Source of the DNA: Williamsia muralis NBRC 105860
GTDB taxonomy: Bacteria > Actinomycetota > Actinomycetes > Mycobacteriales > Mycobacteriaceae
DNA: 64,000 nt
Assembly: GCF_001598915.1 (NCBI RefSeq)
Contig: NZ_BDAP01000003.1
Span: 682,001 to 746,000, forward strand
Reading direction: 5' to 3'
Positions 47,550-55,403 of this stretch are shown here, piece by piece. The position numbers were made by a program, and so were the translations under genes. Position 1 is the stretch's first letter. The number at the start of each line of letters is the position of its first letter. The notes below the pieces were generated by a model. That model was not told the origin of the DNA. It saw nothing but the letters and a program-made list of their open reading frames with translations, and ran no database searches.

Positions 47550-48377
47550 GTGAGTATCCGGCTGCTGGCAACCGACCTCGACGGCACCTTGCTGACGTCT
47601 CGACGAACGATCAGTGAACGGTCGGCGGCGGCTATGGCCGCCGCTGCTACAGCAGGTATCCGAGTGGTATGGGCGACTGCCAGAGCGCAACATTCGGTCC
47701 GCAACCTTGCTGTCGACAGTGGCTTTCGCGGTTATGCCGTGGCTGCGAACGGCGCCGTGTTGATCGACCTCACCGACGGCGAGGCCACGATCTTCGACCT
47801 GCAGGCGATGGCACCGGACGTCGCCGGTACGGCAATCGAACAGGTGCGGACCCTGTTTCCCGGCACCGTGTTCGCCGTGGTCGGCCCGACTCGTTTCATC
47901 GCCGACCCGGCCTACGCCGCGCTCTGTGTCTACGCCGACCACCATCGAGATCCGCTGACCATGGAGATGAGCGACACGGCCTCATTGGACGACGAACCGA
48001 TCGTCAAAGTCGTTGCGCGCCACGCTCACATCCCGAGCGTCGACCTCTTCCGGCAAGTGGCGCAGGCCGGGATCCCCGGCGTGACCCCGACCCATTCCGG
48101 CGCGCCCTACGTGGAGATGGCCGCCGAAGGCGTCTCCAAGGCCAGTGGACTCGCCCGGCTGTGTGACGCGTGGGACATCGATCCGACCGAGGTCGCGGCC
48201 TGTGGAGACGCGATCAACGATCTGCCGATGCTCGAATGGGCCGGCCTGGCGCTGTGTCCGGCGAACGGCTCACCCGATGCGCTCGCAGCTGCCGATCACA
48301 TCCTGGCAACCAACGACGACGACGGGGTGGCAAGGTATCTCGAAGGCCTCGTCGATGCCCCCGGTGATACCGGTTAG
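47550..48377 (+). CDS. HAD-superfamily (Cof-type) phosphatase
   Basis: A 275-aa HAD hydrolase with a C2B cap. Motif I DLDGTLLTSRR (D9, D11), motif II ATARAQ, motif III K in VSKASGLARL and motif IV ACGDAINDLPMLEWAG. Probably a sugar-phosphate or nucleotide phosphatase. GTG 47550. Its TAG shares bases with the esterase stop on the other strand (TTAG overlap). Confidence 0.9.
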   Translation: MSIRLLATDLDGTLLTSRRTISERSAAAMAAAATAGIRVVWATARAQHSVRNLAVDSGFRGYAVAANGAVLIDLTDGEATIFDLQAMAPDVAGTAIEQVRTLFPGTVFAVVGPTRFIADPAYAALCVYADHHRDPLTMEMSDTASLDDEPIVKVVARHAHIPSVDLFRQVAQAGIPGVTPTHSGAPYVEMAAEGVSKASGLARLCDAWDIDPTEVAACGDAINDLPMLEWAGLALCPANGSPDALAAADHILATNDDDGVARYLEGLVDAPGDTG

Positions 48378-49921
48378 AGGAAGTTCAGCACCTCGGTACC
48401 CCACGCCGCACGCAGATCCCGGTCGAGGTCATCGACCACTTTGTCTTGCCTGTCGATCACCAGGGTCGCACGCTGATCCGGTACGTACGGAGGCCATTCC
48501 GGGTCGCCCGGTAGTCCGCCGGGATGACCGTCCACGGCGAAGTTCACCCATCGATTCTGGAGACGGGCAGAAAGCGCCTTCCCCACTTTCAGGCCACCGA
48601 GTTTGAACGTGATGTCCTTGCGGCCGGCCACCAGGTTGCCCCAGACATACGGCAATTCGGTGGCATGGGTGGCCCCGACCCGCAAGGCCCGCAGCATCGG
48701 TGTGGCCCAGTCGAACCGGTAGAGATACACCGGCGCGACGGCACTGTGCGCTTCGGCGAGCCAGATGGTCGGCATCCGAAAACCGACGTCACGGGCGACA
48801 GCGAGCCCGGCTGCCTTCATCTTCAAACCTGAGTAGGCCGAGCCGATCTCGGCCTCACTCGGCAGTTTGAGTTCCGGCTGCTCTGCCGCGATCTCGGCGA
48901 ACATGGCACGAATCGCATCCGGGGTGATCGGCATCAACGGCGACTTCATCCACTTGAACAGCGCCGCCTCGTCTTTGTTGGTACCGATGATAAGAGGAAC
49001 GGGGTTCGAGCGGCCGGCACGGGCCGCCGCCAGCGGGTAGTCGGGCAGCAGATCCTTGTCGACCACCGGCGCGAACGCCAGTGTGCCGGGCGTCGCGGCC
49101 GGCACATCGCTGAACAGTTCGAGTCCTGCCGACACGAGGCGGTCGACCGGCATGTCGTACAGTGTCGCAACCGAATCCGGTTCGACCCCGACCTTCTGGA
49201 GAAAGATGTCGGCGGCGCGTTTCGCCCTTGCGCTGTCGTACACCGAGGTCGCCGGCGAGCTCTGCGCGATCGCACGGGAGAACAGTCCTGACGCAGCCGG
49301 AACGGTCAGGAGTGTCGTGACGATGCCCCCGCCCGCTGATTCCCCGAAAAGGGTCACCCGTTCCGGGTCTCCCCCGAAGCCGGCGATGTTGTCTTGAACC
49401 CATTGCAACGCGAGGATCACGTCTCGCAGCGCGAGGTTGGTGTCGAAGACCCGCTCAGCGGTACTGAACGACGACAGATCCAGAAATCCCAGCGCGCCGA
49501 GTCTGTAATTCACCGTCACCAGCACGACGTCGCCATCAGAGACAAGTGCGCGCCCGTCGTACAACGGCTGACTCGACGTGCCGAAAATGTATGCGCCCCC
49601 GTGGATCCAGACCATGACCGGCCGTGGGTCGTCCGGAGTGACCACTGACGCCGACCAGACGTTGAGGCTCAGGCAATCCTCGTCCTTGACGGCGCCGGGT
49701 CCGAGCGTGATCACCGGATTGTTCGGTTGCGGCGCCACCGGACCGAACGTGGTCGCGTCGACGACGTCGGCCCAGGGTTCCGGTGGCACCGGCGCCCGCC
49801 AACGCCGCTCGCCCGTGGGTGGCGCTGCATAGCGGATACCCCGCCACGACTTGGTGATCCCGTCGTCCAGGCCCCGAACCGGCCCACTGGTGGTTGTCAC
49901 CACGTTCTCGTCGTCTGCCAT
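48374..49921 (-). CDS. Type-B carboxylesterase
   Basis: Alpha/beta hydrolase of the para-nitrobenzyl-esterase family, 515 aa. Nucleophile S195 in LFGESAGGG, oxyanion WIHGGAYIFGT, signature EDCLSLNVWS, and catalytic acid and His in NKDEAALF and VGATHATELPYVWG. No signal peptide, hence cytosolic. ATG 49921 has TAGGAG seven bases upstream; the longer frame to 49966 is not needed. Broad ester substrate range in the family. Confidence 0.93.
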   Translation of the reverse strand: MADDENVVTTTSGPVRGLDDGITKSWRGIRYAAPPTGERRWRAPVPPEPWADVVDATTFGPVAPQPNNPVITLGPGAVKDEDCLSLNVWSASVVTPDDPRPVMVWIHGGAYIFGTSSQPLYDGRALVSDGDVVLVTVNYRLGALGFLDLSSFSTAERVFDTNLALRDVILALQWVQDNIAGFGGDPERVTLFGESAGGGIVTTLLTVPAASGLFSRAIAQSSPATSVYDSARAKRAADIFLQKVGVEPDSVATLYDMPVDRLVSAGLELFSDVPAATPGTLAFAPVVDKDLLPDYPLAAARAGRSNPVPLIIGTNKDEAALFKWMKSPLMPITPDAIRAMFAEIAAEQPELKLPSEAEIGSAYSGLKMKAAGLAVARDVGFRMPTIWLAEAHSAVAPVYLYRFDWATPMLRALRVGATHATELPYVWGNLVAGRKDITFKLGGLKVGKALSARLQNRWVNFAVDGHPGGLPGDPEWPPYVPDQRATLVIDRQDKVVDDLDRDLRAAWGTEVLNFL

Positions 49922-50053
49922 GTCTGAGCTCCTACCGAGGAAGGCAATGTCGCTCACACTACGCAAACGGTCGCTTACGCGAATGCGGACAACATCATCC
50001 GTCCGGGTCGCGCAAAGAATCTGAGCCGGCGCGGAGGAACTTCTGCCCGTGCG

Positions 50054-50413
50054 TCAGTTGTGAGCCGCGTTGAATGCCTCGACGATGGCGTTGGGAATAC
50101 GGCCGCGGTCGGAGACCTCGTAACCGTTCTCGCGGGCCCATTCACGGATGGCGGCCAATTGCGACTTGTCGCTGCGCACTTCGGAGGCGGCCGGCGCCTG
50201 CTTGGCAGTGGCCCTCCTCTGACGGCCACCGATCTTGGTGGCCTTGTCGATCCACTTCTGCATGTCTTTGTCGAACTTCTCGGCCGACTTGGGGCCGAGA
50301 TCGAGGGAGTATTCGACACCGTTGACGGTGAACGTTTCCACGATCACGTCCGAAGGGTCGAGATCGGAACCGTCGAGGTCGTCGGTGATCTGTTCGATGG
50401 TTCTGCGTGCCAT
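50054..50413 (-). CDS. lsr2: Lsr2-family nucleoid-associated protein
   Basis: A 119-aa Lsr2 homologue. The N-terminal dimerisation domain [17 protein letters not shown] is followed by [31 protein letters not shown]. The C-terminal DNA-binding domain contains [28 protein letters not shown] with the AT-hook-like RGRIP. Lsr2 binds AT-rich DNA and silences foreign genes. The start is the ATG at 50413 (frame open to 50566). The dimer part is more divergent from M. tuberculosis Lsr2 than the DNA-binding part, so it may be a paralogue of the housekeeping copy. Confidence 0.93.
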   Translation of the reverse strand: MARRTIEQITDDLDGSDLDPSDVIVETFTVNGVEYSLDLGPKSAEKFDKDMQKWIDKATKIGGRQRRATAKQAPAASEVRSDKSQLAAIREWARENGYEVSDRGRIPNAIVEAFNAAHN

Positions 50414-50746
50414 GTTCTGCGCCCTCTTCGTCGGGGAGGCGGTCCAGCGCCTGATGGGTGGTGACGTCTCGTGTTCGCCCGAACATACCTTTGTCCGCCG
50501 CTGTACACCGAACTGGGGATAGCGCTCCCGCGGCGAGTCTGCTGTCGCGCCGCGTCCAGATGCCATGCCACATCTCGACAGCGGTCAGGCGGTGTTGATC
50601 AAGCGCCGTCTCCCATGCCGAAAAGGGGCTCCGTGCCGAGTCGGCGCCGAAGTTCCGGAGTGATTCCTGCCGAGCAGGTTTGAAACCCCACGACCGAGGA
50701 ATCCTTCATGTTGCCTGAATCACTATTCTAAAAGGAAGGGTTGAAC
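50414..50746. other. Divergent intergenic region between lsr2 and the 71-aa gene
   Basis: 333 bp without a supported gene. Contains divergent transcription starts: TATGTT on the minus strand near 50490 and TATTCT just upstream of the small gene. An inverted sequence TGTTCG-GG-CGAACA near 50478-50491 is close to palindromic but not a LexA box in orientation. No terminator or repeat was identified. Confidence 0.4.
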
Positions 50747-50962
50747 ATGCCTGCAGGACAAACCGGATTCGATGATGTCTCATTCGATCTGATCTCGGTG
50801 CAGTACCACTCACTCAAAGCCGGGCACGACTACGGCCAGTACGTGCGTGATGCCCGCAACGCCGGCCGTGACGACATCGCAGACTTCTTCGAGCAGGTGA
50901 TGGCTCAGGACTCCGAACGCGCTGAAAAGTGCCACGGCTTCCTGCGCGAACTCCAAAGCTGA
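50747..50962 (+). CDS. Small conserved acidic protein of unknown function
   Basis: A 71-aa protein with a well-placed GGAAGG ribosome-binding site. It is helical and rich in Asp/Glu/His: SFDLISVQYHSLKAGHDYGQYVRD and DDIADFFEQVMAQDSERAEKCHGFLREL. The His/Glu pattern resembles one pair of helices of a ferritin-like bundle (speculative). I recall similar short proteins in related genera but no name. Followed by an excellent terminator, so it is a monocistronic unit. Divergent from lsr2. Confidence 0.7.
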   Translation: MPAGQTGFDDVSFDLISVQYHSLKAGHDYGQYVRDARNAGRDDIADFFEQVMAQDSERAEKCHGFLRELQS

Positions 50963-51049
50963 ATGCGGCAGGTTCAGACCTGTCGCCGACCTTGTCGACG
51001 GGGACAACAACCCCAGAATCGGGCCGTCCCCCACCAATCCCTCAACACG

Positions 51050-51076
51050 CGACCCGCCGCCCGGCGGGTCGTTTTT
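51050..51076 (+). terminator. Rho-independent terminator after the 71-aa gene
   Basis: Arms CGACCCGCCG (51050-51059) and CGGCGGGTCG (51062-51071), a minimal two-base loop that will open, then five T (51072-51076). The best intrinsic terminator in the window, 87 bp after the stop codon. Confidence 0.88.
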
Positions 51077-51104
51077 CGTTGGGCACATCGAGGCTATTTG
51101 CGTC

Positions 51105-51133
51105 TTGACTTATATAAGTGGTCTGTGAAATAT
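51105..51133 (+). promoter_or_regulatory. Promoter/operator of the first arsR-like gene
   Basis: TTGACT (51105-51110), 17-bp spacer, AAATAT (51128-51133), then seven bases to the GTG at 51141. CTTATATAAG (51109-51118) is a perfect 10-bp palindrome over the -35/spacer edge, a plausible ArsR-type operator. Confidence 0.5.
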
Positions 51134-51140
51134 AGCTGTG

Positions 51141-51494
51141 GTGCACGCACTCGACATCCTCGGCGACCCGGTCAGAAGGAGACTGCTCGAGCTGCTCGCG
51201 GACGGGGAACGGTCGGCCGGAGAGCTGTCGCAAACTATCGGCAGCGAGTTCGGAATCAGTCAACCGGCGGTGTCCCAGCACCTCCGCGTCCTGCGCGACA
51301 ACGGTTACGCGACCGTACGTCCCGACGGGGCACGTCGGCTCTACGCGGTCGATGCCGATCCGTTGCGCGCTGTCGATGAATGGCTTGCAGCATTCCGCGG
51401 CTTCTGGATGCCGCGACTGGCCGCGCTGGACACCGAGATCGCCCGTGGCAAGCGCGCACGAAAAGGAACAGCCCACCGAGAGGACCTGACATGA
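51141..51494 (+). CDS. ArsR-family regulator, SRPBCC-linked
   Basis: A 117-aa winged-helix ArsR/SmtB fold protein: ALDILGDPVRRRLLELLADGERSAGELSQ, recognition helix ISQPAVSQHLRVLRDNGYATVR. No metal-binding cysteines are present in helix alpha-3 (no CxC motif), so it does not sense metal by the classical site. Two tandem GTG codons (51138, 51141); the second fits the leaderless promoter. Overlaps the SRPBCC gene start by ATGA. Such ArsR-SRPBCC pairs are usually autoregulated. Confidence 0.9.
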   Translation: MHALDILGDPVRRRLLELLADGERSAGELSQTIGSEFGISQPAVSQHLRVLRDNGYATVRPDGARRLYAVDADPLRAVDEWLAAFRGFWMPRLAALDTEIARGKRARKGTAHREDLT

Positions 51495-52147
51495 CCGACG
51501 GCCAATTCCCAGATACGGCAAAGCAACTCAGCAGTGTGGACAGGACGGTTAGCGCAAAGGACAACGGCTCGACGATCAGCACATCAGCCCGCCTGACTCA
51601 GGTGTACAACACGTCTGTGGCCGACCTCTGGGAAGCCTGCACCACGGCAGACCGCTTGGCGCGGTGGTTCGGCAAGGTCACTGGCGACCTGGTACTGGGA
51701 GGCGAATACCACATCGAAGGGAATGCCAGTGGCACCGTCGAAACCTGCGATCCGCCGACGAGCTTCACCCTCACCTGGAAGTTCGGCGAAGAGATCACCT
51801 ACCTGACCGTCCGGCTCGAAGAAGTCGCCGATGAGCACTCGCGACTTGTCATCGAGCACTCCGGCGACATCGATCCCGATCGGTGGAGGCAGTACGGGCC
51901 GGGCGCGGTCGGGATCGGCTGGGATCTCGGTCTGCTCGGTCTCGCGCTGCACCTCGAGACCGGGGCCGATGCGCCGGCCGAGACCAGCGAGTGGGCCCAG
52001 ACCGATGCCGCCCGGCAGTTCATGTCCGAGAGCAGTCGTCGTTGGGCAGACGCGCATATTGCTGCGGGTGCATCGCAGGATGCCGCGCGTTCAGCCGAGA
52101 TGCGAACCACGGCCTTCTATCTGGGCACAGAGGTCCCCGGGTCGTGA
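51491..52147 (+). CDS. AHSA1-type SRPBCC-domain protein
   Basis: A 218-aa START-like (AHA1/SRPBCC) protein: SARLTQVYNTSVADLWEACTTADRLARWFGKVTGDLVLGGEYHIEG, then SFTLTWKFGEEITYLTVRLEE and a C-terminal helix. It has an extended C-terminal helical region (AETSEWAQTDAARQFMSESSRRWADAH). ATG overlaps the ArsR stop (ATGA). Hydrophobic-ligand binding or co-chaperone-like function; no substrate. Confidence 0.88.
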   Translation: MTDGQFPDTAKQLSSVDRTVSAKDNGSTISTSARLTQVYNTSVADLWEACTTADRLARWFGKVTGDLVLGGEYHIEGNASGTVETCDPPTSFTLTWKFGEEITYLTVRLEEVADEHSRLVIEHSGDIDPDRWRQYGPGAVGIGWDLGLLGLALHLETGADAPAETSEWAQTDAARQFMSESSRRWADAHIAAGASQDAARSAEMRTTAFYLGTEVPGS

Positions 52148-52162
52148 TTCGATGACGTTCTC

Positions 52163-53148
52163 TCACGCGAGCGCGGGCAAGACCTCCTTCTCGAAGAGTT
52201 CGATTCCCGAAAGATCGTATGCAGCCTCAGGGAAATAGAAGATGCCGTAGGAGAGACCATGGCCTTTGAGTACGGTCAGCTTCTCGATGATCTGCTCAGG
52301 GGTTCCCACCCCTGGTAGTCCGCGAAACGCTCCGAGGGCGCCCTCGGCCGCATCCGCGCCGACGTGCGGGGTAAGTCGATCCTTGAGCGTGCTCAACCGC
52401 TGTTCCACCTCGGCCTCGGTGGAACCGATCGCGACGTTGTAATTGGCAGACCGGACGATGGCGTCGAAGTCAGAGCCGACGGCTTCGCAGTGCGTCCGCA
52501 GGATGTCGGACTTTTGTACAAATCCTTCGGGGGTGCCATCGAAGTTCGTGTACTGCGCGTACTTCGCGGCGATCTTCAAGGTGACCTTCTCGCCCCCACC
52601 CGCGATCCACAGAGGAATGCCGCCCTCCTGTAGAGGAAGTGGACGGACGATTGCACATCGACCTGGTAGTGCTTCCCATCGAGCGAGGCCGAGCCTGTGC
52701 TCCACGCTTGCCGCATGATCTGCACCCCCTCGTCGAGCCGGCCCAGTCGCTCCCCCGCCGACGGGAAGCCATAACCGTAGGCCCGCCACTCGTGCTCGTA
52801 CCAGCCGCCACCGATCCCCATCTCGACCCTTCCGCCCGAGATGAGATCGGTCGTGGCGGCCACCTTCGCGAGATATGCCGGATTTCGGTAGCTCATCGCC
52901 GTGCACATCTGGCCCAGCCGAACACGTGACGTGGACGCTGCGAGCGCCGACATCAACGTCCACGCCTCGTGGGTGGCCTCGTCGGTGGGAGCTGGAACCG
53001 TGTGGAAGTGGTCGTAGACCCACACCGAGTCCCACGGACCGTTGTCGGCGCGCACCGCAAAATCACGCATCACCGGCCATTGGTCGGCGGGGTCGATCCC
53101 GACGAGGTCCAGACGCCATCCCTGAGGCACAAACAATCCAAATCGCAT
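52163..53148 (-). pseudogene. LLM-class oxidoreductase with a -1 frameshift
   Basis: A luciferase-like F420-type protein (MRFGLFVPQGWRLDLVGID, YDHFHTVPAP, SYRNPAYLAKVAATTDLISGGRVEMGIGGGWYEHEWRAYGYGFP) reads well up to GKHYQVD at about 52658, then continues in another frame with IVRPLPLQEGGIPLWIAGGG to ALA at 52163. Restoring one G after GAT near 52656 rebuilds VDGAIVRPLP, so one base is missing. It is either a recent pseudogene or a sequencing error. ATG 53148 follows TACGAT (53156-53161) by seven bases, a leaderless start. Confidence 0.85.
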
Positions 53149-53293
53149 GACCGCCATCGTAATGGAAGCGCTTCTGAGTTCTCGGGGTTCAACAGCGCGC
53201 CACCACCGTGCAAAGTGGTGAAGGCGGGCGAAGATCAGGCGTGAGGAATCGAATCCACGCCCGTCACAACACCTTTCGGCACACGTTCGCCGA

Positions 53294-53908
53294 CTACACC
53301 GGTTCGTAGATGCCCGTCACCGGTGCACCGACGGTCTTGTATTCATGAATGGCAAGACCGCATGGAGTCTTCTCATGGCGGATGAGTTGTAGACCTGCGG
53401 GCGTTCCCCCGGCAGGGAACAACCGCCGTCCTGAACCCACCACCACCGGAGCGATCACCAGCCGGATCTCATCGACCAATCCCGCGGCTAGCATCGACTG
53501 TCCGAGCCGGGCACTCCCATGGATCTGGAGGTCGCGACCCGGTCGGGATTTCAACTCGGCGACCTGCCCCGCCACGTCACCGGACAAGATCGTCGTCGGG
53601 GACCAGGCGGCAGTAGTCAGAGTTTGGGAGGCAACGTATTTCGGGAGCCCGTTCATGTTCTTCGTGAATGGATCGTCGGGGTCGGTGATCGCCGGCCAGT
53701 CACGCGCGAAGTTCTCATATGTGCGCCGACCCAACAACAAACCGTCCGCTTGGTCGAGCCATCTCGCGGCAATCGTGATGAACTCTTCGTCCATGTGCGG
53801 AACCAACCAGCCGCCTCCCGTGAACCCGTCAGTGGTGTCTTCGTCGGGAGACCCGGGGCCCTGGCAGACCCCATCGAGTGACACGAACTGCATGAGCGTC
53901 AGTTTCAT
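53294..53908 (-). CDS. RibD C-terminal/DHFR-fold reductase
   Basis: A 204-aa dihydrofolate-reductase-like protein (YwjB/RibD C-domain group): MKLTLMQFVSLDGVCQGPG, GGWLVPHMDEEF, LLLGRRTYENFARDWP, LQIHGSARLGQSMLAAGLVDEIRLVIAPVVVGSGRRLF. NADPH-dependent reduction of an unknown substrate. Its ATG overlaps the SRPBCC stop by one base (TGATG), so it is in one transcript with the SRPBCC and ArsR genes upstream. Confidence 0.9.
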   Translation of the reverse strand: MKLTLMQFVSLDGVCQGPGSPDEDTTDGFTGGGWLVPHMDEEFITIAARWLDQADGLLLGRRTYENFARDWPAITDPDDPFTKNMNGLPKYVASQTLTTAAWSPTTILSGDVAGQVAELKSRPGRDLQIHGSARLGQSMLAAGLVDEIRLVIAPVVVGSGRRLFPAGGTPAGLQLIRHEKTPCGLAIHEYKTVGAPVTGIYEPV

Positions 53909-54387
53909 CAGCTGGGCTCGCCTTCGACGAGATCCGCGAGCTGCCGCGTGACAGTTCCCCAACCGTCATGAAAGCCCATGCGCTCGTGGCTGTCTCGATC
54001 CGCAGCGGAACAGTGCAGGGCCCTGGCCTCATATTCGGTGCCTTCAGGGTGGTCGGCAACGGTGATGATTGCAGTCATGAATGCGTCCGCAGATGGGCGC
54101 CAGCCGGCTATGAGGCTGTCGGTGAACACAATCCGCCGGAACGGGTCGACCGCCAGGAAACAGCCGGTGATGTGTGGTTCGAATCCACCCCCGTCTTCCC
54201 TGATCTCTGTACGAAAAGAACCGCCGGGCCGCAAATCCATCTCGCGCACCCTGCATACCGTCGGATGGGGAACCCACCACTTCTCGAACTTGGCAGGATT
54301 TGTCCAGGCGTCCCATACCGCGGCTGCCGGAGCCTTGATGACCCTGGAGATGACGAGGTCGAGCTCGGGGTTGGCCTGTGTTGTCAT
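53908..54387 (-). CDS. AHSA1-type SRPBCC-domain protein
   Basis: A 159-aa SRPBCC domain: LDLVISRVIKAPAAAVWDAWTNPAKFEKWWVPHPTVCRVREMDLRPGG, then DGWGTVTRQLADLVEG. One base separates its ATG from the ArsR stop. Middle gene of the ArsR-SRPBCC-DHFR-like cluster; probably a ligand-binding partner. Confidence 0.9.
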   Translation of the reverse strand: MTTQANPELDLVISRVIKAPAAAVWDAWTNPAKFEKWWVPHPTVCRVREMDLRPGGSFRTEIREDGGGFEPHITGCFLAVDPFRRIVFTDSLIAGWRPSADAFMTAIITVADHPEGTEYEARALHCSAADRDSHERMGFHDGWGTVTRQLADLVEGEPS

Positions 54388-54388
54388 G

Positions 54389-54739
54389 TCATTTCTCCTG
54401 ATGTTGTTGCGTCGCTACTTCATTGACGACAAAGCTCTCGAGTCGATCGGTGCGTTGTTGCCACAGGGCACGCTGGCTTTCCAACCAATCCTGTGCGACA
54501 TCGAACTGCCGTTGCTCGATGACGCAGGTGCGAACACGGCCGACCTTCATCGTGCGTATCCAGCCACTGTCCTCGAGTTGCCGGATGTGTTTCATGAAGG
54601 AGGGCAAGGCCATGTCGAATGGCTGGGCGAGCTCGCTGATACTCGCCGGCCCCTCCCCCAGGCGCCCGATCACCGCCCTGCGGGTGGGATCAGCGAGGGC
54701 TTGGAAAACCCCGTTCAATTGCTCCGAATACTGAGCCAT
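54389..54739 (-). CDS. ArsR-family regulator of the second SRPBCC module
   Basis: A 116-aa ArsR-type protein: QLNGVFQALADPTRRAVIGRLGEGPASISELAQPFDMALPSFMKHIRQLEDSGWI. No metal-binding cysteine pair in helix 3. ATG 54739 lies five bases after TAGTTT (54750-54745), so the mRNA is nearly leaderless. Operator candidate at 54764-54783. Confidence 0.9.
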   Translation of the reverse strand: MAQYSEQLNGVFQALADPTRRAVIGRLGEGPASISELAQPFDMALPSFMKHIRQLEDSGWIRTMKVGRVRTCVIEQRQFDVAQDWLESQRALWQQRTDRLESFVVNEVATQQHQEK

Positions 54740-54763
54740 AAGGCAAACTATCAGCAGACGGAT

Positions 54764-54783
54764 ACTTAGCGCAAGGGCTAAGT
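54764..54783 (-). promoter_or_regulatory. ArsR operator candidate over the -35 region
   Basis: Perfect 7-bp arms ACTTAGC and GCTAAGT around GCAAGG. The likely -35 (TTGCGC, about 18 bp before TAGTTT) lies inside it, so binding would block the promoter of the module. Confidence 0.6.
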
Positions 54784-54853
54784 GTCACCCGGGTCGTCCC
54801 GCGACCCCGTTGCGCCCACCCCTGGGCAGGCGAAGGGGTCGAGATGATTTGGG

Positions 54854-55204
54854 TCAGCGCCGCGACGGTTCGCCGTAACCGGTGACCGTGGTGAGGATGA
54901 AAACCGAGTCCTCGATCGCGGTCACGCTGTGCCGATGGTGCGTGAGCCCACGAAGTTCACCCACGTTCAGGACGACCTCACCCTCATCCGCGGTCACCTT
55001 GACCCTGCCGCTGAGTACAAGCATGCTCGCCGCCGGCGGCGAATTGTGTTCGCCGAGTTCGGTACCGGCAACCATCGCCATCAACGTCTGACGTAGCGGA
55101 CCGTCATGGACAAGGATGTCGGCACTGCGGCCATGCGAATCGTCGCGCGCGATGTCCAGGTGCTTGCGAGACAGATCTTCCAAGGTGGAGCTCGTATCGA
55201 CCAC
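54854..55204 (-). CDS. Single-domain cupin protein
   Basis: A 116-aa cupin: motif-like segment GTELGEHNSPPAASMLVLSGRVKV and GEVVLNVGELRGLTHHRHSVTAIEDSVFI. Probable metal ligands H53/E51-type in motif 1 and HH in motif 2. GTG 55204 with GAGGAC. Function unknown; lies between the ArsR module and clpC-like gene. Confidence 0.85.
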   Translation of the reverse strand: MVDTSSTLEDLSRKHLDIARDDSHGRSADILVHDGPLRQTLMAMVAGTELGEHNSPPAASMLVLSGRVKVTADEGEVVLNVGELRGLTHHRHSVTAIEDSVFILTTVTGYGEPSRR

Positions 55205-55338
55205 GTCGTCCTCGCTTCATGATGTGCGCTCGAAGTTCTCCGCCCACGCTATCGCGTCACGGCTCACCGAGGCGACCACACGCCCGATCCGGCCTCCGCG
55301 CGACCCGAGTTGCAGAATTGACCGCAGCGGTCGGGAAT

Positions 55339-55381
55339 TGATAGAACCTCACTCATGTTAATTGAGTCAGATTCACTCAAC
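55339..55381 (+). promoter_or_regulatory. HspR-type HAIR operator and promoter of the clpC-like gene
   Basis: TTGAGT-N7-ACTCAA at 55363-55381 matches the HspR-associated inverted repeat CTTGAGT-N7-ACTCAAG except for the outer C/G pair. A TTGATA (55339-55344) fits a -35. The gene starts 22 bp downstream, with AGGAGG in between. HspR repression of dnaK and clpB operons is established in mycobacteria and streptomycetes. Confidence 0.75.
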
Positions 55382-55403
55382 TCTTAACAAGGAGGCTCCG
55401 CGA

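Noticed and set aside
50478-50491. TGTTCG-GG-CGAACA as a LexA/SOS box
   Set aside because: The half-sites are in the reverse orientation of the actinobacterial LexA consensus (CGAAC...GTTCG).
53230-53293. Sequence encoding HNTFRHTFADYTGS that resembles the HxxRH box of tyrosine recombinases
   Set aside because: The match is offset by one residue, the conserved first His is replaced, no other integrase motif is upstream, and the stretch abuts the DHFR-like gene end. Probably chance.
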